From positions 1 through 7,102 of the forward strand of contig JAHDGX010000048.1 in the NCBI GenBank assembly GCA_020631575.1: a DNA stretch of 7,102 nt, written 5' to 3'. Position numbers and translations under genes: made by a program. The notes under the pieces were generated by a model. The model was not told where the DNA came from and made no database searches. It saw only the letters and a program-made list of their open reading frames with translations. The stretch is from Candidatus Altimarinota bacterium. Lineage in GTDB: Bacteria; Patescibacteriota; Gracilibacteria; BD1-5; UBA6164. Below, one piece after another: positions 1-5,858 of this stretch; the stretch's first letter is position 1; each line of letters begins with the position of its first letter.

Positions 1-1841
1 CATCTGCTTCACTTCTTCCTGAAAACGATCCTACAACTCTTTTTACAGGTTCAGGTATGCAACCCATGGTTCCATACCTACTCTGAGAAAAACATCCGCT
101 CGGAACGCGTATAACTGACTCGCAGAAAGCATTTCGAGCTGCAGACATTGATGATATTTGAGATAACAGACACACCACATTTTTTGAGATGCTTGGAAAT
201 TGGTCACTTGGAGATTATTTTAAGACTGAACAAATCGAATGGATTTGGGATTTTTATGTGAACGAGCTTGGTTTAAATCCAGAAAAGATTTACATATCTG
301 TATACAGAGGGAATGAGAAATTTGGGATACCAAGAGATGATGAGGCTGTATCTCTCTGGCAAGAGAAGTTTAAAGAAAAGTGAATAGAAGCAAAAGCTGT
401 AGATATGGCTGAAGAGAATGGGATGCAGGGGGGAAGAATATTCTATTTCAATGAAAAAGAAAATTGGTGGAGTCGAGCAGGAGTACCAGAAAATATGCCA
501 GTAGGTGAACCAGGAGGTCCAGACTCTGAGATGTTTTGGGACTTTGGGGAAGAGCTCTGACTTCATGAAAACTCCTCGTTCAAAGATCAGCCATGTCATC
601 CAGCATGTGATTGTGGGAGGTTTCTCGAGTTTGCCAACAATGTATTTATGCAGTACATCAAAACAGAGGATGGATTTCAGGAACTTGAAAATAAAAATAT
701 AGATTTTGGTGGAGGACTCGAGAGAATAGCTGTTGCGCTCACTGATAGTCCAGACGTATTTACCTGAGATCTTTTTAACTCAGTGAGAGAAAAAATAGAG
801 GAATTTTCAGGAAAAAAATATGGAGAAAATAAAGATGAAACAAAAGCATTTAGAGTCATTATGGATCACCTGAGAGTCGCAGTATTTCTTATCTCAGATG
901 GAGCGAGCCCATCGAATAAAGACCAAGGTTACTTTACTCGTCGTATGCTGCGAAGAGCGATCAGATACGCTCGTGATCTTGGTATTGACTCATGACTCTC
1001 AGTAGAAGCTGCAAAATGAGTCATAGACGAATACAAGGAACAATATCCAGAACTTGCAGAAAAAAGAGATACTATTCTCTCTGAGATAGAAGCTGAGGAA
1101 AAGCAGTTTCTTACAACCCTAGAAAAATGACTCAAAGAGTTTGATAAACTTCTTGCTTGATTTCAAATTGCTTTTGAAAGGTCAGGAAAGAAAGTGACTC
1201 AGATAGCAGGTGCGAAAGCATTTAAGCTCTATGATACCTACGGATTTCCAATAGAACTCACAGAGGATCTAGCTCTCGAACACGGACTCACAGTAGATCG
1301 TGAATGATTCGAAAAAGCATTTGAAGATCATAAGGCTCTTTCCAGGAAATGAGCAGAGCAAAAGTTTAAATGAGGACTTGCTGACGCTTCTGTAGCTACT
1401 ACTGAGCTGCATACAGCAACGCATCTCCTGCTTGCAGGACTGAGAAAAGTCCTCTGAGACCATGTATTCCAAAAGGGATCAAATATCACGGCTGAAAGAC
1501 TTCGTTTTGATTTCTCACACGATGAAAAAGTAACTCGTGAGCAGCTGGATGAAGTAGAGGTCTTTGTAAACCACGCTATCGAGTCAGGTATGCTTGTATC
1601 TATACAGGAAATGCCAAAGCAAGCAGCGATGGATGCTGGAGTCGTATGAAGTTTCTGGGAAAAATATCCAGACGTTGTAAAGGTCTATACTATGCAGTCG
1701 GATTCAGAAGTATTTTCTATCGAGCTCTGTGGCTGACCACATGTTGAACGATCAGAGGGAATGGGACGATTTAAAATCAAAAAGGAAGAAGCTTCAAGTC
1801 GAGGAGTAAGGAGAATTAAAGCAGTATTAATAAAAGATTAA
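1..1841 (+). CDS. alaS: Alanyl-tRNA synthetase, short form, 5' end cut by the window (TGA read as Gly)
   Basis: Cytoplasmic enzyme that attaches alanine to tRNA-Ala and removes mischarged Ser/Gly. The reading frame runs from position 3 to the TAA at 1839-1841 (612 residues visible). By comparison with E. coli AlaRS, roughly 25 N-terminal residues lie outside the window. Visible class II catalytic signatures are [11 protein letters not shown] (residues 56-66) and FGGGLERIA (about 235-243), with a [12 protein letters not shown] cysteine cluster near 198. The editing-site metal motifs are HTATH (470-474) and CGGPH (576-580). The protein ends right after the second-additional domain, so the C-Ala domain is absent. 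Only a short linker (FKGGLADAS) precedes HTATH, where the E. coli enzyme has a beta-barrel of about 110 residues. Fifteen in-frame TGA codons occur; one is the second Gly of CGGPH, a near-invariant glycine. The family call is very secure. Confidence 0.97.
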
Positions 1842-1871
1842 AAAACAAGCAGCTTAAGCTGCTTCTGTTTT
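1842..1871. terminator. Bidirectional intrinsic terminator between alaS and the convergent 193-aa gene
   Basis: A perfect 7-bp stem AAGCAGC (1847-1853) and GCTGCTT (1858-1864) encloses the loop TTAA. On the + strand CTGTTTTGTTTT follows, and AAAAC (1842-1846) can pair with GTTTT (1867-1871) to extend the stem. On the - strand the stem is followed by G and six T (complement of 1845-1840). It can therefore stop transcription of both converging genes. The stop codon of the - strand gene lies in the loop, and the alaS stop codon overlaps the - strand T-run. Confidence 0.85.
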
Positions 1872-2435
1872 GTTTTGCTCTACTTCTATCATATGTTGAA
1901 TAGTGTTGAGTATGACAGTCCAATCAGTCTGAGGACTAAGTCATAGTTTAGCTAAGAGTACATTTTTGATAGTTTGAAGTTTTCTTCTATCTTCACGAGA
2001 TTTTGTATGTACTACAAAATCAGTTATTGCTTGGGATAATCCTTTGAAATCTACTCTTGTAACAGTTATTGTTTCTTGAGGATTATCTAGTATTTGGAGT
2101 ATCTGTTTACTTAAGATTCCTTTCCTATTTCTTGCGCTATTAACAGCATTTTGTATATGATAGTATCAGTCTACATTGTTTTCATTATATTCATCGTTTC
2201 ACCTGAGATATTCTCATATCACGTATAAAATTCAGAGATACGTATCTGTGTTTCCATCGATATCTCATTTCGGTAAAGTATCACTTATAAGTTCAAATGC
2301 TTGCCTTGGTGTGCTAAGGTGATATTTTCAACCCGATAACTTATCAATTATTTCTTCTCTTGAGGTACTGTTACTTATTTCTAGTGGAGTTCCTCCAGTG
2401 ATTTCAGGTGAAAGTCATAAATTATGTATTGCCAT
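1854..2435 (-). CDS. Hypothetical protein, 193 aa, family not recognised (TGA read as Gly)
   Basis: The frame runs from ATG (complement of 2433-2435) to TAA (complement of 1854-1856) and contains eight in-frame TGA codons, about 8 of its 14 glycines. I do not recognise the family. There is no signal peptide and no membrane segment. The N-terminal ~35 residues are polar. A central region (about 40-105) is mixed helical and rich in Asn, Asp and Tyr (TPRQAFELISDTLPKGDIDG, then NDEYNENNVDGYYHIQNAVN). The C-terminal half looks alpha-helical and basic, including HTKSREDRRKLQTIKNVL (143-160). It stands alone between alaS, with which it converges and shares a terminator, and yvcK, with which it diverges. 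That it is a real gene is supported by the long open frame with TGA density like its neighbours, a plausible promoter and a terminator. It lacks a Shine-Dalgarno sequence. No function is proposed. Confidence 0.8.
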
Positions 2436-2456
2436 ATTTTTTTACTTATTTACTCT

Positions 2457-2485
2457 ATTTTACTTTAAAAAATAAATACGTACAA
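2457..2485 (-). promoter_or_regulatory. Predicted sigma70-type promoter of the 193-aa gene
   Basis: On the - strand, TTGTAC (complement of 2480-2485) lies 17 bp upstream of TAAAAT (complement of 2457-2462). This predicts a start near 2450 and a leader of about 15 nt before the ATG ending at 2435. The -35 and -10 each match consensus at most positions. The surrounding DNA is AT-rich, so chance matches are possible. It overlaps the opposing yvcK promoter. Confidence 0.5.
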
Positions 2486-2486
2486 T
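2459..2486 (+). promoter_or_regulatory. Predicted sigma70-type promoter of the yvcK-like gene
   Basis: TTTACT (2459-2464), 16-bp spacer, TACAAT (2481-2486). The start would fall near 2493, giving a leader of about 20 nt before the ATG at 2514. The -10 matches 5 of 6 consensus bases and the -35 is weak (4 of 6). It occupies nearly the same bases as the divergent promoter of the 193-aa gene. Confidence 0.5.
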
Positions 2487-2513
2487 CTTTTCACTAATTT
2501 TTTGAATAAAAAA

Positions 2514-3536
2514 ATGCCTGAAAATACTTTCAATATCACAGTAATAGGTGGCTGAGCTGGGACATTTAACGTACTCTATGGACTCAAAACCTACCATGAT
2601 GACACAATGCTCGAAAAGAAGAATCTTGCAGCTATTATTGCTATGACAGATTCTGGTGGGACAACCGGAAATATTCGTGATAAATACTGAGTACTTCCTC
2701 CTGGAGATATACGGCGAGGTATTGCAGCTCTTGCGAGAGATACAGGCTTGGTAAGGCAACTTTTTGAGTATAAGTTTGAGTGAGAAGATGGAGTTATTGG
2801 TTGAAATAAGATAGGAAATATTCTTCTTACGGCTCTTAGCGACATAAAAGGAAGTTTTGAAGCTGGACTTGATGAAGCATGTAAGATGTTTGATGTGAAG
2901 GGAAAAGTTATTCCAGTAACGCTTGAGGATGTTCATCTAGGGGTGCGTATGGAGGATGGAACAGAAGTAATAGGTGAAAAAAATATAGATGTTTCGGATA
3001 AAAACCCAGGAGAAAAGACACATAACGCGAATCAAAATATTAAAGATGCTTTCTTAGTATGAGGAGAGTGAAACCTTAACCCAAGAGCGGCTGACGCTAT
3101 TGCTCACTCCGATTTGATCGTTATTGGTCCTGGAGATTTCTACACTTCCGTTATTCCAAATCTCCTTTCAAAATGAATCAGAAAAGCTCTGAGAGAAACA
3201 GATGCAAAAATCGTCTATGTATGTAACATCATGGCAGATAAAGGGGAAACAACTACCTATGAACTCCCAGATTTTATACAAAATGTAGAACGATATTCAG
3301 GAGAAGTCATAGATTATGTACTCGTAAATTCCGGAACTATCTCGGATGAATTGGTAGAAAAATATAAAACGGAGGAGGGGAAAAAACCTGTGAAACTGAA
3401 ACCAGAAATGGATTTCTGAGATAAATCATACAAGATCATAGAGCGAGATTTCCTCAATGAATCTGATGTGGTACGTCATGATCCCCAGAAGCTTGCTGCA
3501 GTTCTCATGGATATTTGTAGAATGTGGATAAAATAA
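2514..3536 (+). CDS. yvcK: YvcK/CofD-like family protein (gluconeogenesis factor type, TGA read as Gly)
   Basis: A 340-aa protein of the CofD/YvcK fold. In Bacillus, YvcK binds UDP-sugars and is needed for growth on gluconeogenic carbon sources and for normal cell-wall synthesis. The visible family pattern in order is: glycine-rich N-terminal loop VIGGGAG (10-16); [11 protein letters not shown] (45-55); VLPPGDIR (60-67); GGNKIGN (96-102); then [28 protein letters not shown] and YVCNIM. Length and motif order fit YvcK well. Eight in-frame TGA codons include the third Gly of GGGAG. The His usual in the GHSxGN motif is Asn98 here. The start ATG is the one immediately before the conserved beta-strand. 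No Shine-Dalgarno is visible. The gene is monocistronic, with a terminator 51 bp after the TAA at 3534-3536. The family is sure; the biochemical role in this organism is inferred. Confidence 0.93.
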
Positions 3537-3586
3537 AGCATTTTCTTCTTCGAATTTCATCGTCAGATTTCAAATTTTATTAAACA

Positions 3587-3607
3587 CGTACGAAAGTACG
3601 CTTTTTT
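3587..3607 (+). terminator. Intrinsic terminator of the yvcK-like gene
   Basis: Stem CGTAC (3587-3591) and GTACG (3596-3600) closes a stable GAAA tetraloop and is followed by C and six T (3602-3607). On the other strand the hairpin is followed by GTGTTTAAT, so it may also stop transcripts of the 60-aa gene arriving from the right. The rest of the 3537-3655 gap holds only a tandem TTCTTGAAC/TTCTTGAAT repeat (about 3624-3641). Confidence 0.8.
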
Positions 3608-3655
3608 CAAAAATCCTTATCTTTCTTGAACTTCTTGAATTAAATACTTTATTAC

Positions 3656-3838
3656 TTAATTAATATCCTCTAACTGCTTTTCTAGCTCTGAGAGTTCAGC
3701 ATGCTTTTCTGCCTCTTCCTTCTCAGGATTAATCTTCTCTTTTGCCGCTTCTTGAGCCGCTTTCATATCAGCCAAGTACTTTCGCATTTGCGCTTTCGTC
3801 ATGCGAGGAGTAGATCATGCTGGAGTAAATTCTGTCAT
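3656..3838 (-). CDS. Small charged helical protein, 60 aa, function unknown (one TGA read as Gly)
   Basis: ATG (complement of 3836-3838) to TAA (complement of 3656-3658). The first ~12 residues (MTEFTPAGSTPR) are flexible. The rest is rich in Lys, Glu and Ala and should form a long amphipathic helix or coiled coil, for example KAQMRKYLADMKAAQEAAK. There is no membrane segment. One TGA (residue 8) would end the frame after 7 codons in the standard code. It lies 38 bp after the ATP-grasp gene, and a perfect extended -10 element sits just upstream, so it may have its own transcript. No family is recognised. Strong codon structure and correct polarity within the cluster make it likely real. Confidence 0.72.
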
Positions 3839-3852
3839 TTTTGAAGCTTATG

Positions 3853-3883
3853 ATTATAGCACTAGTCTAAAAGTATCTATCAA
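3853..3883 (-). promoter_or_regulatory. Predicted extended -10 promoter of the 60-aa gene
   Basis: On the - strand the sequence reads TGCTATAAT (complement of 3853-3861), a perfect extended -10 (TGn-TATAAT). A weak -35 TTGATA (complement of 3878-3883) lies 19 bp upstream, overlapping the 3' end of the ATP-grasp gene. The predicted start is near 3846, only about 8 nt before the ATG, so the transcript would be almost leaderless. Confidence 0.6.
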
Positions 3884-4776
3884 ATTTTCAAGATGTTTTT
3901 AATGATATGCTGGGCTAAACCTTTTATGATTGAAGGAGTTGAGAGCATAGGATTCGAATTGAGCTCAAAAATTTTTACTTCTCCATTTCTACCGATGCAA
4001 GTATCTATAGAGTAATATCTATCAGGATACAGTTTTGAAGTGTAGGATTCTACCGTATCAATAACTTTTTGTATTTTTTCTGGTACTTTTCCATGAAAAT
4101 CAATAATCTCAGCTCAGGTAGCTACGTTTGCAGTCATAACTCACTTTGGGGCAACTCTGAGAAAACTTCCTGTGATTTTTCCATTAAGTATAATAACCCT
4201 AAAATCATGAATTCCAGGGTATCATTCAAAACCATCTGATGTATTAATAAACTCTTGTATAAGATATGGATATTCTCATTGTAATTCATGTTTTTTAGGA
4301 AGAGCGGAAGTCATAATGATTCCTTCTGCTTGAGATCAGAAACAAGGTTTGAAGACTTTAACGTCAGAAGATATATTATCAAATTTTGAGACGACATCTT
4401 CGTATGAGTCACATATCTGAGAGTGAAGTGTATATTCTGGGAAGATAGATTCTATCCTAGTTTTATCTCTACAGAACTCTTTTATGGGATTATGGTATAT
4501 TTTTTTAGTGTTTATTCGTCCACTTAATCAGAGCGTTAGGTCTGCCTCAATAGCTTCTCAGTTGTATAACTCCCAAGTCTCTCAAACTCGAATATACGCA
4601 GGATGAAAACTCTCTCCTGAAATATACTGATCTTCAAAAGTAGCTAAATAAAATGTGACACTTTTGGGAAAATGAGAAATAAGTTGAGTATGTCTTGGAG
4701 CTGATTTTTCTCCTGAATACGGAGTATCTCGTCTTTCTCTCCCTGGAATATAGAGTACAATATTATATCTTTTCAT
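3877..4776 (-). CDS. ATP-grasp domain protein, RimK/glutathione-synthetase-like ligase (TGA read as Gly)
   Basis: A 299-aa predicted soluble ATP-dependent carboxylate-amine/thiol ligase. An N-terminal pre-ATP-grasp region (about 1-110) begins MKRYNIVLYIPG. The ATP-grasp fold then shows VFKPCFGSQAEGI (141-153, nucleotide-binding Lys and Gly loop), YLIQEFI (171-177, hinge contacts to adenine), HDFRVIILNGK (190-200), GSFLRVAPKG (203-212), a conserved Asn in TANVATGAE, and FELNSNPM (270-277). Glu271 and Asn273 there, together with Asp258, fit the Mg-ATP ligands. The substrate cannot be told from sequence. There are nine TGA-glycines, the last being the final residue immediately before the TAG stop. 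The ATG is one base after the recR stop, so it is co-transcribed with recR. AAGGAAG upstream of the ATG is the clearest Shine-Dalgarno in the window. Confidence 0.9.
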
Positions 4777-4777
4777 C

Positions 4778-5386
4778 TTATACTTCCTTACGCTCTTTGA
4801 GAGCAGAGACGATACTCATAGTGTCAGCATATTCTATGTATCATGATGAAAGCCCTCTGGAGAGTCTTGTGATTTTGACTTTATGCTTGAGTTTTCGTTT
4901 TTCAATTTCTTCTATGACGAAGCTGGTGGTAGCTTCTCCTTCGAGATTTGGATTTGTTGCTATGATAAGCTCTATTTTACTCTCAGCGTCACTGATTCTC
5001 TGGAAGAGAGAGTGGAAATTGAGGTCTCATACAAACACTCCATTCATCGGAGAAATAGCTCCTCCAAGCACATGGTATACTCACTGATATCCCCCGGATC
5101 ATTCAAGCGTGAGAAGGTCTAAATACTCTTCTACAAGACATATTTGAGTCTTATCTCGCATATCTTTATTGCAAATATTACACTCTGTTCTTCAGGCATC
5201 TGTGATACTCCCACAAATAGTACAAGAAGATGTATTTTCCTTAATGTTTTTTATATTGTCTCTGAACTCTTTGAGATAATTTTCATTTGCTCAAAGCATA
5301 AAAAAAGCGAGCTTTGTAGCTCTATTTTCACCAATTCCAGGGAGAAGAGAGATGTTATGAATCAGTCTTTTTAGGGCTTCAGGCAC
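4778..5386 (-). CDS. recR: Recombination mediator protein RecR (TGA read as Gly)
   Basis: A 202-aa protein, the usual RecR length. It acts with RecO (and RecF) to load RecA on single-stranded DNA during gap repair. Domains in order: helix-hairpin-helix LIHNISLLPGIGENRATKLA (8-27); C4 zinc finger Cys55-x2-Cys58 and Cys69-x2-Cys72; Toprim domain starting CLVEEYLDLL (83-92) with YHVLGGAISPMNG and ATNPNLEGEATT; C-terminal RLSRGLSSGYIEYADTMS. Six TGA codons occur, including family-conserved glycines. The start chosen is GTG (complement of 5384-5386), which gives the normal N-terminus (PEALKRLIHNI). An in-frame TAA 10 codons upstream rules out longer forms, and no ATG lies between. A non-AUG start slightly upstream remains possible. 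It has its own promoter and leads the cluster recR, ATP-grasp, 60-aa gene. Confidence 0.96.
4783..4789 (-). promoter_or_regulatory. Shine-Dalgarno site for the ATP-grasp gene, inside the recR 3' end
   Basis: The - strand reads AAGGAAG (complement of 4783-4789), with AGGA ending 8 nt before the ATG (complement of 4774-4776). It supports that start codon and translational coupling with recR. The other starts in the window show no comparable site. Confidence 0.7.
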
Positions 5387-5415
5387 TCGAGAAAAATAGG
5401 AAATATATGCGCTTT

Positions 5416-5443
5416 ATAATAGATATTTTTTTCTCTCTTGCAA
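5416..5443 (-). promoter_or_regulatory. Predicted sigma70-type promoter of recR
   Basis: On the - strand, TTGCAA (complement of 5438-5443), 16-bp spacer, TATTAT (complement of 5416-5421). The predicted start near 5409 leaves about 22 nt before the GTG. The -35 begins just beyond the T-run of the terminator of the upstream FtsL-like gene, so one unit ends and the next begins within a few bases. Confidence 0.6.
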
Positions 5444-5444
5444 T

Positions 5445-5473
5445 AAAAAACTCCCTAGCTTTGAGGAGTTTTT
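5445..5473. terminator. Intrinsic terminator closing the rsmH/FtsL-like operon
   Basis: Perfect 9-bp stem AAAAACTCC (5446-5454) and GGAGTTTTT (5465-5473) with the 10-nt loop CTAGCTTTGA. Read on the - strand (the direction of the operon) the hairpin ends in a run of six T (complement of 5450-5445). The + strand also has five T in its own 3' arm, so it could act both ways. The stop codon of the FtsL-like gene overlaps the arm (5472-5474). Confidence 0.82.
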
Positions 5474-5822
5474 ATCTGCTGTATACGTATTGTACGTTTT
5501 CTTTGATTACGAGGTAGTTGGGATCTTCGTAGTCTTCCATGATTTGCTGAAGTTCATTATCTGACCCGATTGCGTCACTACTCTCAATTTCAGCTATTTT
5601 TACATCAAGTCTTTCGAGTTCTACTTTAAGTTCTTTTTGGACATTTTCAAGATCTCTAATAGCGAATCACTGAGTTGCATTTGCATTGAGGATCCATACA
5701 TAATATATGAGAAGAAAGGCAATACATCCAAGTAGTATCATATAGGTAGACTGGTACCCGAACTGTAGTTGTTCTTGATTTCGTTTTCTCGCTGCATAGA
5801 AGCTTTGAGTTTTTCGGTTCAT
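5472..5822 (-). CDS. FtsL/DivIC-like small bitopic membrane protein, 116 aa (TGA read as Gly)
   Basis: The topology is that of the septal proteins FtsL/DivIC: a short basic cytoplasmic tail (MNRKTQSFYAARKRNQ), a single transmembrane segment (about residues 27-45, YMILLGCIAFLLIYYVWIL), then an extracytoplasmic coiled coil (about 55-81, charged heptad-like DLENVQKELKVELERL) and an acidic tail. These proteins bridge FtsQ/DivIB and the septal transglycosylase. The sequence itself is too divergent for a firm family name; the position directly after rsmH, the classic place of ftsL, supports the call. One TGA-Gly (residue 52) follows the membrane segment. ATG (complement of 5820-5822) is chosen, but an in-frame GTG six codons upstream (complement of 5838-5840) is an alternative. 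It lies 36 bp after rsmH and is presumably co-transcribed with it. Confidence 0.78.
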
Positions 5823-5858
5823 CACGAGTCTTGGATTCACTATTTCTTTTGGCTTTAA

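Noticed and set aside
1..1841. alaS as a pseudogene with 15 nonsense mutations
   Set aside because: All interruptions are TGA, none is TAA or TAG, there are no frameshifts, and several fall on family-conserved glycines. Every other gene shows the same pattern, so this is recoding, not decay.
2460..2936. 158-codon open frame on the - strand
   Set aside because: It lies antisense to the conserved 5' half of the YvcK-like gene, has no recognisable motifs and no start signal, and is a shadow of the real frame.
3624..3641. Tandem repeat TTCTTGAAC/TTCTTGAAT as a possible repeat array or regulator site
   Set aside because: There are only two copies, in low-complexity DNA, with no third unit and no similar array in the window. 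It is not a CRISPR.
4695..5087. 130-codon open frame on the + strand
   Set aside because: It is antisense to the recR 3' half and the start of the ATP-grasp gene, both of which are secure by motif. Its Ser/Leu-rich translation looks like a shadow.
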